From: Thermohalobaculum sp039822785
Lineage (GTDB): Bacteria; Pseudomonadota; Alphaproteobacteria; Rhodobacterales; Rhodobacteraceae
Direction: 5' to 3'
DNA length: 64,000 nucleotides
NCBI GenBank assembly: GCA_039822785.1
Contig: JBCBMO010000002.1
Location: 496,001-560,000, forward strand
The position numbers and the translations under genes were made by a program. Under the pieces are notes generated by a model, which was not told where the DNA came from, ran no database searches, and saw nothing but the letters and a program-made list of their open reading frames with translations. Positions 1-8,343 of this stretch are shown piece after piece. The number at the start of each line of letters is the position of its first letter. The stretch's first letter is position 1.

Positions 1-161
1 TGCACGACACGGTAGACCATTTCCGCAGGGTCACCGTCTAGAAATAGAACGGCATCCGCCCTATAGGTGAGCGGCGTTGACTTACGGTCAATCAGCTGAA
101 GAACCCGCTCCGAGCTGTCTTTTTCGTAGGAGATTTTCCGCGACTTAAGTACGATATTCAT
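1..161 (-). CDS. Crp/Fnr-family protein, N-terminal fragment (runs off left edge)
   Basis: The first 53 codons of a leftward gene that continues beyond the window. The start ATG at 161 is preceded by GAGGTGA four bases upstream, a good ribosome-binding site. The translation ends in YRADAVLFLDGDPAEMVYRV, which fits the start of a cyclic-nucleotide-binding beta-barrel (the pattern 'aGe.lF.eGD.A...Y.V..G') as found in Crp, Fnr and FixK regulators. The visible part has no DNA-binding domain, so it could equally be a stand-alone cNMP-binding protein. Base composition is AT-richer than the rest of the window. Confidence 0.45.
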   Translation of the reverse strand, partial: MNIVLKSRKISYEKDSSERVLQLIDRKSTPLTYRADAVLFLDGDPAEMVYRVV

Positions 162-256
162 GGGTCACCTCAGCGCCACGCAATTTGTACAACAATCACT
201 CTAATAGCACTTTTCCAGAATTTCATCCGTCACTGAATTAAGAATACCATTTAATA

Positions 257-544
257 ATGGGAGTCAGTTCCAATTACGATTATCACGCACAATATACACA
301 TACTTCATGGGATGAACTGACAACTGCAGAGCGATCTAAGTGGTTCTCTTCTCGCTCATTCTGTGAGGCACTCAACCAGATAGCGAGAAATGAGACTTTC
401 GTAGAGCCTGATCCGGGCGGGAAAACGACGCTGAGATTTTGGCATCAGTGCGTAGGGCAAGGTCCGTGTCGCGCGATGTTTGTTCTTTTTTGGCACAGCC
501 AGACAGGTCGTTGGCCATTCCTGACCGACGCGGCCAACACTTGA
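257..544 (+). CDS. doubtful small hypothetical protein (95 aa)
   Basis: An open frame of 95 codons starting at ATG 257, with a tryptophan- and cysteine-containing sequence (SWDELTTAERSKWF near the N terminus) that does not look like a shadow of a GC-rich gene. No clear Shine-Dalgarno sequence precedes the ATG. No family is recognised. Overlapping frames exist on both strands, so this may be non-coding or the remnant of a transferred gene. It is included because nothing else explains this AT-richer stretch. Confidence 0.2.
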   Translation: MGVSSNYDYHAQYTHTSWDELTTAERSKWFSSRSFCEALNQIARNETFVEPDPGGKTTLRFWHQCVGQGPCRAMFVLFWHSQTGRWPFLTDAANT

Positions 545-750
545 CGCTAGGGGATCGCCGCGCCGCGCGGTTCTACAGATCACCGAAGAGCGACGCGGCG
601 CCGATGGGACGTACAGGCACTCTCCGGGTAAGCACGCAGTCCGCTCCATGGCGGCCTCCAACGACGCAAAACACAATCAGGTACGGGCTGAGAATGACCT
701 GACATAAGGTAAACGGCCGTTGAGGATTGTCAGTCAGGCAAGAAACTCTT

Positions 751-766
751 CACGTTGATCAACGTG
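751..766. promoter_or_regulatory. perfect 16-bp palindrome just past the ccmH stop
   Basis: CACGTTGATCAACGTG is its own reverse complement and begins two bases beyond the ccmH stop codon. It contains TTGATCAA but not the spaced TTGAT-N4-ATCAA Fnr box. With no loop it is a poor intrinsic terminator, although the leftward strand continues into a pyrimidine-rich tract. A dimeric regulator site or a cryptic end-of-operon structure are both possible. Confidence 0.35.
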
Positions 767-767
767 A

Positions 768-1277
768 TTATTCTTTATCCTTAAGGAGCCGTGCCAGATC
801 GGCACGCTCGGCCTCGCTGAGCGGCGCATCGGGCCCGGCGACGCGGCGGCGCGCGTGGCTGCGCATCCACAGCACCGCCCCCAGGCCACCGCCCAACAAC
901 AGCACCGGACCCGCTAGCCAGATGAAGGCATTGCCGAGGCTGAGCGGCGGTGTGAGCAGCACATACTCGCCGTAGCGGGCGACCAGGAAGTCCCGCACCT
1001 CGTCGTCGGTATCGCCGGCCACCAGCCGCTCCCGCACGACCAGGCGCAGATCGCGCGCAAGGTCTGCGTTCGAGAAATCGATGTTCTCGTTGCGGCAGAC
1101 GAGACAGCGGATGTCCTCCGAGATCACCCGCGCCCGGGCCTCGAGCGCGGGGTCGTCCAGCATCTCGTCGGGGTTGACCGCCCCCGCCGGCAGCGCAGCG
1201 CCCAGGCTCACGCCGACCGCCAGGGCCAGGGCCAGGGCCAGGGGGAGGGTCCAGGACGTCGCGCCCTGCCCTCTCAT
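768..1277 (-). CDS. ccmH: cytochrome c maturation protein CcmH
   Basis: A 169-residue periplasm-facing thiol reductase of the System I cytochrome c maturation pathway, which keeps the apocytochrome CXXCH cysteines reduced for heme ligation. A signal sequence spans about residues 10-33. The redox motif RCLVC (Cys58, Cys61) followed by NENIDFSNA is the family hallmark, and a C-terminal transmembrane segment spans about 116-137. The start ATG overlaps the ccmF stop by four bases (ATGA), so the two are translationally coupled. The ccmF-ccmH pair without ccmG between them matches the ccl1-ccl2 arrangement of Rhodobacter; ccmG and ccmI are not in this window. Confidence 0.95.
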   Translation of the reverse strand: MRGQGATSWTLPLALALALAVGVSLGAALPAGAVNPDEMLDDPALEARARVISEDIRCLVCRNENIDFSNADLARDLRLVVRERLVAGDTDDEVRDFLVARYGEYVLLTPPLSLGNAFIWLAGPVLLLGGGLGAVLWMRSHARRRVAGPDAPLSEAERADLARLLKDKE

Positions 1278-3325
1278 GCCGGTGCCGCCGCGGCGGGCGC
1301 CTCCTGCCGGCGGGCCGCGGCGCCGACGCGGTAGCGCCGGTCGGTGAGGCTCACCAGGCCGCCAAGCCCCATGATCAGAGCGCCGTACCAGATCCAGACC
1401 GCGAAGGGTTTGACGTAGGCGCGGACGGTATAGGCGGTCCCGCCCACCTGCTGATCGCCGATCACGACGTAGACGTCGCGCCAGATCGTGGCGTCGATCG
1501 CCGCCTCGGTCGTCGGCATCTGGGCGATGGGGTAGATCCGCTTCTCCGCGCACATGGTGTCGACCACTTCGCCGTCGCGCAGCAGGGTGAAGCGACCGAG
1601 TTGGGTGGCGAAGTTTCGCCCCTCCTCCCCCTTCAGCCAGGCGTCCTGGCCGATGCCGCAGCCAGCGACCTCGAAGGGCGCGCCGAAGGGCAGATCCTCC
1701 ACCCCGTCGAAGCGGATGTCGTAGCCGCCCATGGGAATGATGTCGCCGGGCTCGGCCAGGCGAATGTCCTCCCGCTCCCAGGCCGTGATCGCGGCGATGC
1801 CGACGACACAGACCGCAAGGCCCGCATGGGCCAGCCATTTGCCCCACTCCGACCGGGGCAGGCGGATCAGGCGCCGGAAGCCGCCCGCCAACCCACTGCG
1901 GGGCCAGCCTGCGCGCTCGATGAGCTCGACGATGACCCCCAGGGCCATCCAGGTCGCCAATGCCAGGCCGACGGGTGCCAGCAGCGCCTTGTCCGCCTGC
2001 CAGGCCCAGACGGCGCCGCCGACGGCGAGCGCGATGGCGCCTGCCCACCAGAGCTTGCTGACCACCTTGCCGAAGTCGGCGCGCTTCCAGCTCATGAGCG
2101 CGCCCACCGGCAGGGCGACAAAGAGGATCAGCATGAAGGGCGTGAAGGCCTGGTCGAAGAAGGGCGCGCCGACCGAGATCTTGGTGCCGTCGACGAACTC
2201 CCGCAGCACGGGCGCCAGGGTGCCGACGAAGACCACGGCGCAAGAGACGGCAAGGACGAGGTTGTTGTAGACGAGTGCCCCCTCCCGGCTGACGGGCTGG
2301 AAGACACCCTCGGACCGCATCGCAGGGGCGCGCCAGGCAAACAGCACCAGCGAGCCCACGATGGCGACGAAGAGGATCGCCAGGATGAACACCCCGCGCG
2401 TGGGGTCGGTGGCGAAGGCATGGACCGAGGTGATGACGCCGGAGCGCACGATGAAGGTGCCGACCAGCGAGAGCGCGAAGGCCAGGATCGCCAGCAGGAT
2501 CGTCCAGGTCTTCAGCGAGGCTCGCTTCTCCACCACGACGGCGGAGTGCAGGAGCGCCGCGGCGACCAGCCAGGGCATGAAGGATGCATTCTCCACCGGG
2601 TCCCAGAACCACCAGCCGCCCCAGCCAAGCTCGTAGTAGGCCCAGTAAGAGCCGAGGGCGATGCCGAAGGTCAGGTTCACCCAGGCGATCAGCGCCCAGG
2701 GCCGCACCCAGCGCGCCCAGGCGGCATCCACCCGCCCCTCGATCAGCGCGGCGACGGCGAAGCTAAAGGCCATCGAGAGCCCGACATAGCCCAGGTAGAG
2801 AAACGGCGGGTGAAAGGCGAGGCCCGGGTCCTGCAGCAGCGGATTGAGGTCCGACCCGTCAGCCGGCGGGATCGGCAGCCGGTCGAAGGGGTTCGAGGTG
2901 AACAGGATGAAGGCCATGAAGGCGACGCCGACCATGGCCTGTACCGCCAGGGCGCGTGCCTTCAGCGGCAGGGGCAATTGCCGACCGAAGGCAGCAACCA
3001 TGGCGCCGAACAGCGCAAGGATCAGGACCCAGAGCAGCATCGAGCCCTCGTGGTTCCCCCAGACGCCCGTGATCTTGTAGAGCAGCGGCTTGGCGGAGTG
3101 GGAGTTGTCCGCGACAAGCTCGACCGAGAAATCCGAGACCACGAAGGCATGGGTCAGCATCGCAAAGGACAGGCCCAGCAGCGCGAATTGCGCCAGCGCC
3201 GCCGGCGTCGCGGTGCGCATCCAGTCGACCCAGCCGCGCCCGGCGCCGACCAGCGGGATGCTCATCTGAAACAGCGCCACCGCGAAGGCGAGGGTCAGCG
3301 CGAAGTGCCCGATTTCGACGGTCAT
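1274..3325 (-). CDS. ccmF: heme lyase component CcmF
   Basis: A 683-residue polytopic membrane protein that, with CcmH, transfers heme from holo-CcmE to apocytochrome c on the periplasmic side. The tryptophan-rich WWD heme-handling motif is at about 234-246 (GWGGWWFWDPVEN), and conserved histidines lie on either side (HEGS near 92, HPPF near 172). The start at 3325 (MTVEIGHF) is preceded by GGGAGA, and length and N terminus match the family; a longer upstream extension of the frame has no such signal. It is followed by ccmH with an ATGA overlap and preceded by a CBS-domain gene 107 bp upstream. Confidence 0.96.
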   Translation of the reverse strand: MTVEIGHFALTLAFAVALFQMSIPLVGAGRGWVDWMRTATPAALAQFALLGLSFAMLTHAFVVSDFSVELVADNSHSAKPLLYKITGVWGNHEGSMLLWVLILALFGAMVAAFGRQLPLPLKARALAVQAMVGVAFMAFILFTSNPFDRLPIPPADGSDLNPLLQDPGLAFHPPFLYLGYVGLSMAFSFAVAALIEGRVDAAWARWVRPWALIAWVNLTFGIALGSYWAYYELGWGGWWFWDPVENASFMPWLVAAALLHSAVVVEKRASLKTWTILLAILAFALSLVGTFIVRSGVITSVHAFATDPTRGVFILAILFVAIVGSLVLFAWRAPAMRSEGVFQPVSREGALVYNNLVLAVSCAVVFVGTLAPVLREFVDGTKISVGAPFFDQAFTPFMLILFVALPVGALMSWKRADFGKVVSKLWWAGAIALAVGGAVWAWQADKALLAPVGLALATWMALGVIVELIERAGWPRSGLAGGFRRLIRLPRSEWGKWLAHAGLAVCVVGIAAITAWEREDIRLAEPGDIIPMGGYDIRFDGVEDLPFGAPFEVAGCGIGQDAWLKGEEGRNFATQLGRFTLLRDGEVVDTMCAEKRIYPIAQMPTTEAAIDATIWRDVYVVIGDQQVGGTAYTVRAYVKPFAVWIWYGALIMGLGGLVSLTDRRYRVGAAARRQEAPAAAAPA

Positions 3326-3432
3326 CCCTGGGTCTCCCTGCGTTTGGGAGAAAATAGTTGCATACACGCGACTTGGACAGACCCTCTCAGCGCGTCCGGA
3401 GGGTCGGCGTAATGCCGCAGTGTGGCGCGTCT

Positions 3433-4023
3433 CTAGGTGAAGAGGCCCACGACCGTGATCACCAGCAGGGTGTAGAGGCCGATACCCGCGGCGACGGCCA
3501 GCAGGGCCCCGCCCTTGCCCATGGCGGCCTGTACGGACATCGACAGCCGGGACATGAGCTCGGGCCAAGTGTAGGAGACGAAATCGCCCTGGGTCATCAT
3601 CGAGATCACCCGCCCCTCGTCATCCACGATCGGCAGGCGGCGGAAGCGCTCGTTCGACATGATCCGCAGCCAGTCGATCAGGTTGTCCTCGGCGCGGGCG
3701 ACGCGCACCTCGCTGGTCATCACGTCCTTGAGGGTGAGCGTCTCTGGGTCCAGCCCCTCGTTCACCACGCGGGTCATGACATCCCGCTCGGTGAAGACGC
3801 CGAGGAGCTTTTGCGCCGGATCGACGATGACGACGGATCCATAGCGGCGGCGGCACATCTCGGCGATGGCCTCGCGCAGGGGCGCCTCCGGCGGCATGGT
3901 CAGCACCCGGGGCTTGGAGGTAAATTCCGGCCGGTCCTTGATCCGCATCGCTGGGGTCCCCGTCGCTTGCGCCTCTGGGGGACAAGCTGCCGCGGCGGGT
4001 CGCTGCGTCGAGAAGTCATTCAC
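3433..4023 (-). CDS. CBS-domain pair protein with C-terminal membrane anchor
   Basis: A 196-residue protein with two CBS motifs, about residues 33-88 (ending GVFTERDVMTRV) and 98-152 (RLPIVDDEGRVISMMTQGD), which together form a Bateman module that binds adenine nucleotides. The C terminus (about 172-193) is a single hydrophobic segment, which is unusual for stand-alone CBS proteins and would tether the sensor to the membrane. It lies between phzF and ccmF, all leftward, so it may be co-transcribed with cytochrome c maturation genes. A role in that pathway is only suggested by position. Confidence 0.8.
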   Translation of the reverse strand: MNDFSTQRPAAAACPPEAQATGTPAMRIKDRPEFTSKPRVLTMPPEAPLREAIAEMCRRRYGSVVIVDPAQKLLGVFTERDVMTRVVNEGLDPETLTLKDVMTSEVRVARAEDNLIDWLRIMSNERFRRLPIVDDEGRVISMMTQGDFVSYTWPELMSRLSMSVQAAMGKGGALLAVAAGIGLYTLLVITVVGLFT

Positions 4024-4075
4024 GTCGCAAGCGTTCGTTTCGGCCGGCGGAAGGCGTCACCAAAAGGTGCAACGG

Positions 4076-4957
4076 CTAGAAGAAGACCGAGCCGTCCATG
4101 ACGATCACCGCCGGGCCACCGACCTTGACGCCGGTGATCGCTTTGGGGTCGCCCAGGACCTCGACGCTCGCCGTGCCGGGCCGGCCGATGGGATGGCCCT
4201 GTTCGGCGGTGAACTGGGCGCCCGGCAGCAGGCCGCGCGCCCAGGCGTAGGCCGCCATGGCGCCGGTCGCCGAGCCAGTGAAGGGATCCTCCGCCGGCTC
4301 GGGCGGCAAGAGCTGCAGGCGCGCCGCCGTGTCCCCCGCCGCGGTGAAGCCGCTGGTGACGAAGGGAAAGGGCTCCCAGAAATCATAGGCCTCCTGCGCC
4401 GCGCGCACGGCCTCGTGGTCCAGGGAGACCCGCGACAACGCCTCGTGCCCGGTCAGCCGGGTGACGCAAAAGGCGTTGCCGGTGCTCACCGTCTGCGGCG
4501 TGCCCAGGATGTCCTCGGGCTGCAAGCTGAGGAGCGGGGCGATGCGCTCTGCCGGATGCTCGTCGCCGAAGACCGGCGCGGGCTTAGTCATGGTGTAGAC
4601 GGGCTCTGCTGGCGCGCGGTCGACCTCCACCGTCACCACGCCGCCGCCAAGCTCCAGCGTAAAGCGCTCCCGCCCGGCCAGGGCGCCGACCCGGTCCAGC
4701 GCCGCGGCCGTCGCGACCGTCGGATGGCCCGCGATCGGGATCTCGCGGCTGGCGAGGTAGTAACGCGCGCCAAAGTCGGCCCTGTCGGAGGGCACGATGA
4801 AGGAGCATTCGGACAGCCGCGTCTCGCGCGTGAAGGCGAGGCGCTGCTCGACCGGGATCTCGGCGGCATCGAAGACCACCGCGCAGGGGTTACCGGCCAG
4901 ACGTTGCGTCGTGAAGGCGTCGGCCCAGATGACGCGGCGAACGATGGTGCGGGCCAT
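4076..4957 (-). CDS. PhzF-family isomerase/epimerase
   Basis: A 293-residue member of the PhzF/YddE superfamily (diaminopimelate-epimerase fold), whose members catalyse isomerisations on small acids; the substrate here is unknown. Conserved features are GNPCAVV at 22-28, the catalytic glutamate in LSECSFI (Glu50), GHPT at 77-80 and DPFTGSATG at 224-232. The start is three bases after the ccmE stop, so the pair is very likely one transcript. It is not a phenazine gene by context, since no phz cluster is present. Confidence 0.85.
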   Translation of the reverse strand: MARTIVRRVIWADAFTTQRLAGNPCAVVFDAAEIPVEQRLAFTRETRLSECSFIVPSDRADFGARYYLASREIPIAGHPTVATAAALDRVGALAGRERFTLELGGGVVTVEVDRAPAEPVYTMTKPAPVFGDEHPAERIAPLLSLQPEDILGTPQTVSTGNAFCVTRLTGHEALSRVSLDHEAVRAAQEAYDFWEPFPFVTSGFTAAGDTAARLQLLPPEPAEDPFTGSATGAMAAYAWARGLLPGAQFTAEQGHPIGRPGTASVEVLGDPKAITGVKVGGPAVIVMDGSVFF

Positions 4958-4960
4958 GGT

Positions 4961-5434
4961 TCAGGATCCGCCCGCGCTCGCGCCCGCCTTGGGCGCCCCG
5001 AACTCGGGCTGCCAGTGGCCCTGTTCCTTGAGCGCGTCGGCGACTTCCTTGGGGATGTAGTTCTCGTCGTGCTTGGCCAGGACCTCGACCGCCTCGAACC
5101 GGCCGTCGCGCCAATAGCCCTCGGCCACGATCCCCTGCCCCTCGCGGAACAGATCGGGCAGCACGCCCACAAAGGCCACGGTCACCGAGCCGCCGCCGTC
5201 GGTCACCTCGAAACGGACCTCCTCGCTCTCGCCCCGGACGACGGAGCCATCCCGGACCAGGCCGCCGATGCGCAGCAGCCGATCCGGCGCCGGCCGCTCC
5301 GCCAGGATCTGGGTTGGGCTTTTGAAAAACGCGATGGTGTCCTGGAAGGCAAAGCCGACCAGGGCCGCGGCCCCTGCCATCAGCACGCCGCCGAGGGCCA
5401 GCATCTGGATCCGTCTTGCCTTGCGTCCTGCCAT
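4961..5434 (-). CDS. ccmE: cytochrome c maturation heme chaperone CcmE
   Basis: A 157-residue membrane-anchored periplasmic heme chaperone that receives heme from CcmABCD and hands it to CcmF/H. An N-terminal signal anchor spans about residues 8-30, followed by a beta-barrel domain. The heme-binding motif AKHDENY (120-126) contains the covalent heme ligand His122 and axial ligand Tyr126. It is the first of five leftward genes (ccmE, phzF-like, CBS, ccmF, ccmH). Separation of ccmE from ccmF by two unrelated genes is unusual. Confidence 0.95.
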   Translation of the reverse strand: MAGRKARRIQMLALGGVLMAGAAALVGFAFQDTIAFFKSPTQILAERPAPDRLLRIGGLVRDGSVVRGESEEVRFEVTDGGGSVTVAFVGVLPDLFREGQGIVAEGYWRDGRFEAVEVLAKHDENYIPKEVADALKEQGHWQPEFGAPKAGASAGGS

Positions 5435-5534
5435 CGTCGCTGCTCGCCACCGTCGCTTGCTGAGGAATAGTTGCTGTTGAGTGCGCTTGGCCGCAAGCGG
5501 CTGCGCGCCTTTGACCAGCGATATCCTGCCGCTC

Positions 5535-6563
5535 TCAGGGAAAAAGCGGCGCCTGCATCAGTCCCTCGGTCTCGTCAAAGCCCAACATAAGGTTGGCGCA
5601 CTGCAGACCCATGCCCGCGGCCCCCTTCACCAGGTTGTCGAGCGCCGAGAAGACGATGATCCGCCCCGGGCGCCGGTCGGCCACGACGCCGAGGTGGCAG
5701 AAGTTCGAGCCGCGCACATGCCGGGTGGCCGGCGCCTCGCCGAGCGGCAGGACCACGATGAACGGCTCCGCGGCATAGGCGGTGGTCAGGGCCGCATGGG
5801 CAGCCTCCGCCTCGCCGCGCAGGTAGATCGTCGCCAGGATGCCGCGGTTCTGGGGCAAAAGATGCGCGGTGAAGCTGCAGGTCACCGGCCGGCCGGCGGC
5901 CAGGCTCATCTCCTGATCGAACTCCGCCATATGGCGGTGCTTGGCGATGTTGTAGGCATGGAAGCCCTCCGACACCTCGGTGTGCAGCAGCCCCTCCTTC
6001 GCCGACCGCCCCGCGCCGGAGACGCCGGTGGCAAGGTCAATGACGATCTCCTCGGGATCGATCACGCCGGCGCGCAGCAGCGGCAGCACGGCAAGGTTAC
6101 CCGTAGCGGCGTTGCAGCCGGTGGCCGCCACCAGCCGGGCGGACCGGATCTCCTCGCGATAGACCTCCGGCAGGCCATAGACAGCCTCGCCCTGAAGTTC
6201 CGGCGCCTGATGGGCCCGGCCGTACCACTGGGCATAGACGTCGAGATCACGGAGGCGAAAGTCGGCGGAGAGATCGACGATCTTCATGTCGCGCGGCAGG
6301 GCCCTTACGACTTCCTGTGTCGTGGCATGCGGCAGGGCGCAGAACGCCAGGTCGATGGCGGAGAAATCCGTATCTTCGATCCGCGTCAGCCGCGGCAGGG
6401 CGAGGTGGCGCAGATGCGGAAAGACCGCGGCCATCTGCTCGCCCGAGCGCCGGTCAGCGGTCAGCGCGGCGACCTCAAGGTAGGGATGGGTCGCGATCAG
6501 GCGCACGAGTTCGGCGCCCACGTAGCCGCTCGCCCCCAGGATCGCCACCTGCGCCTTTTGCAT
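5535..6563 (-). CDS. argC: N-acetyl-gamma-glutamyl-phosphate reductase ArgC
   Basis: This enzyme carries out the third step of arginine synthesis, the NADPH-dependent reduction of N-acetylglutamyl-5-phosphate to the semialdehyde. The 342-residue sequence has the Rossmann motif GASGYVG (10-16), the catalytic cysteine in AATGCNAAT (Cys150), and the conserved SNFCHLGV near the C terminus, and its length matches type I ArgC. In many alphaproteobacteria argC follows rplM-rpsI. Here the same order is kept on the same strand, with an acyltransferase and two rightward genes interposed. Confidence 0.96.
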   Translation of the reverse strand: MQKAQVAILGASGYVGAELVRLIATHPYLEVAALTADRRSGEQMAAVFPHLRHLALPRLTRIEDTDFSAIDLAFCALPHATTQEVVRALPRDMKIVDLSADFRLRDLDVYAQWYGRAHQAPELQGEAVYGLPEVYREEIRSARLVAATGCNAATGNLAVLPLLRAGVIDPEEIVIDLATGVSGAGRSAKEGLLHTEVSEGFHAYNIAKHRHMAEFDQEMSLAAGRPVTCSFTAHLLPQNRGILATIYLRGEAEAAHAALTTAYAAEPFIVVLPLGEAPATRHVRGSNFCHLGVVADRRPGRIIVFSALDNLVKGAAGMGLQCANLMLGFDETEGLMQAPLFP

Positions 6564-6709
6564 CGCCCTGCCCGCCCGTTCGTGCCCGCCTCGTCAAAGG
6601 ACGGCGGTGATACGACGGGCCGATGCCAGGCGCAAACCCCTCAGGCGACCGTTAGGGCCGCTTTACCGCCGCATCGTCGGACGATGGGAAAGCGCCCGCG
6701 GGGAGAGCC

Positions 6710-7738
6710 TCAGCCGAGGTAAAGCCCCGGGGGCATGTCCTGCACCTCACGGGGGCCGAGGGCATAGGTAGCGCTGCGCAGGTAGTCCATCAGACCCTTG
6801 GGATCCTTGCGCCGGGCCTCGATCTCCTGCGGCGGGATCGGATCGCCGATGACCATCTTCAGCGGCGTGTTCACCCGGCTGTCGAACTCGTTGATCAACA
6901 GCGCCGTTCGCAGGGTCGCGTGCAGGTGGCTGGCGATCTGGAAGGCCCGGCTGTTGGCGCCGTCGAAGAAGACGGGGATCACCGTCGCATCGGAGCGGGC
7001 GATCATCTTGGCGGTGAAGGTCTTCCACTCCGGGTCCGCGGGGCGCGAGAACAGCTTGGCCGAGGTCGAGACCGTGCCGCCGGGAAAGATCCCGATCGCG
7101 CCGCCGTCGCCGAGGTAGGCCAAAGCCTCTTTGCGGGTCTGGATGTTAATGCGCTGGGACTCTTTGCTGTCGCCGAAGTCGATGGGCAGGATGATCTTCG
7201 ACAGATCCTTGGCGCGGCGGAACACGATGTGCGCGATGATGCGGAAATCGCCCCGCGTCTCGGACAGCACCCGCCCCATCGCAAGGCCGTCGAGGATGCC
7301 ATAGGGGTGGTTGGCGACCAGGATCAGCGGCCCCTCGCGCGGGATGCCGGCGGTGCCGTTGCCGCCCATCTCCAGCGTGATGCGATAGCGCTCGCGCATC
7401 ACCTCCCAAAAGTCCCGGCCCGCGGCGACCTCTTGCTCGTAGCCATCGGCCATGCGCAGCAGGCGCGGCCGGCCCGTCAGGTTCTCGATCGAACGGATCA
7501 CCGCGCGGGAGGCCCGGGTGCGGCCATAGAAGGAATAGCTGATATCGCGCGGCGCCATCCCGTCGGAGGTTTGAGCCTCGGCCGAGCGGCGGGCCGCAAG
7601 GGCCCGTTTCAGACGTCCCGCCGGGGCAGTGGCTGCGCCATGGGCTTCCTCCAGCGGCGGCGGAGGCGCCCCCTCAGTTTCGTCCCGTCCCCCTGTCGAC
7701 GTCTCGTTCGTCACCGGCATGGCCTCACGCTTCTGCAT
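6710..7738 (-). CDS. 1-acyl-glycerol-3-phosphate-type acyltransferase
   Basis: A 342-residue PlsC-superfamily acyltransferase, probably acting in phospholipid or ornithine-lipid synthesis at the inner membrane. The catalytic block is NHPYGILDG (His144, Asp150), the variant with five residues between His and Asp seen in one bacterial subfamily, and the substrate-binding block GIFPGGTVS lies near 215. The first 60 residues are proline- and alanine-rich and probably disordered. An alternative start at the seventh codon (MPVTNE) is preceded by GTGAGG and is about equally likely. Its exact substrate cannot be told. Confidence 0.8.
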   Translation of the reverse strand: MQKREAMPVTNETSTGGRDETEGAPPPPLEEAHGAATAPAGRLKRALAARRSAEAQTSDGMAPRDISYSFYGRTRASRAVIRSIENLTGRPRLLRMADGYEQEVAAGRDFWEVMRERYRITLEMGGNGTAGIPREGPLILVANHPYGILDGLAMGRVLSETRGDFRIIAHIVFRRAKDLSKIILPIDFGDSKESQRINIQTRKEALAYLGDGGAIGIFPGGTVSTSAKLFSRPADPEWKTFTAKMIARSDATVIPVFFDGANSRAFQIASHLHATLRTALLINEFDSRVNTPLKMVIGDPIPPQEIEARRKDPKGLMDYLRSATYALGPREVQDMPPGLYLG

Positions 7739-7863
7739 TCATCCCCGTTTTATGATCGTGCAGAGAGCGTGGCAATTCCATCCCTGCGTGCGCCCGCTTG
7801 CCGGTTGAAAGGCCCGTTTGGCGAGCCATCCTACGGCGTGGATTGATAAACAGGAGCTTCGTC

Positions 7864-8343
7864 ATGGACTGGGGCGCGCTCATCCTCTTCTTCGTCGCAG
7901 CCTTTGCCGCCGCCTCGGCAGGCGGCATCTTCAAGCCCGGCACCTGGTACGAGGGCCTCAATCACCCGCCCTGGCGGCCGCCCAACTGGGTGTTTCCGGT
8001 GGTCTGGGCGCCGCTCTTCTGCATGATCGCCGTCTCGGGTTACCTTGTGCAGCAGGCGGCCGGCTGGTCCGGCGCAGGCCTGGCGCTGACGGTCTATTTC
8101 CTCCACCTCGGCGTGAACTGGGCCTGGTCGGCGGTCTTCTTCGGGATGCGGCGCATCGACCTCGCCCTGGCGGAGGTGGGGCTGCTCTGGCTCGCCATCC
8201 TCGCCACCATGGCGCTGTTCTTTCCCATCAGCGCGACGGCGGGCTGGCTGCTGGTGCCCTATCTCGCCTGGGTCAGCTTCGCCGCCTACTACAACCTGGT
8301 GATGCTGCGCCTGAACCCCCAGACCGGCCGGAGCGCCGCATGA
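7864..8343 (+). CDS. tspO: TspO/MBR family tryptophan-rich sensory protein
   Basis: A 159-residue five-helix membrane protein of the TspO/translocator-protein family, which binds porphyrins and in Rhodobacter modulates tetrapyrrole-dependent gene expression. Family hallmarks are the tryptophan-rich LNHPPWRPPNWVFPVVWAP region near residues 31-50 and the usual 158-160 residue length. The ATG at 7864 follows AGGAG at a suitable distance. The stop overlaps the next start (ATGA), so tspO and the SDR gene are coupled. Heme-related context is nearby (ccm, ctaA), but no direct operon link exists. Confidence 0.92.
   Translation: MDWGALILFFVAAFAAASAGGIFKPGTWYEGLNHPPWRPPNWVFPVVWAPLFCMIAVSGYLVQQAAGWSGAGLALTVYFLHLGVNWAWSAVFFGMRRIDLALAEVGLLWLAILATMALFFPISATAGWLLVPYLAWVSFAAYYNLVMLRLNPQTGRSAA

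Larger units (their letters stand above)
162..767. other. 606-bp gene-poor, AT-richer left flank
   Basis: Between the Crp/Fnr-like start and the ccmH stop there is no gene that can be recognised. The DNA is visibly AT-richer than the core genes to its right and open frames on both strands are short and mutually overlapping. One rightward frame (257-544) is listed separately as doubtful. A perfect 16-bp palindrome lies at the right end. The stretch looks like the edge of an acquired or decaying segment next to the conserved ccm block; that is inference from composition. Confidence 0.4.

Noticed and set aside
439..702. Second small rightward frame in the left flank
   Set aside because: It overlaps the doubtful 257-544 frame, lacks a ribosome-binding site and has an Arg/Ser-rich shadow-like composition.
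1601..3412. A 603-codon rightward open frame opposite ccmF
   Set aside because: It lies entirely antisense to the well-supported ccmF, is rich in Arg, Gln, Gly and Pro as expected from GC-rich shadow frames, and has no recognisable domain.
3866..5470. A 534-codon rightward frame opposite phzF and ccmE
   Set aside because: It covers three clear leftward genes in antisense; its composition is that of a shadow frame.
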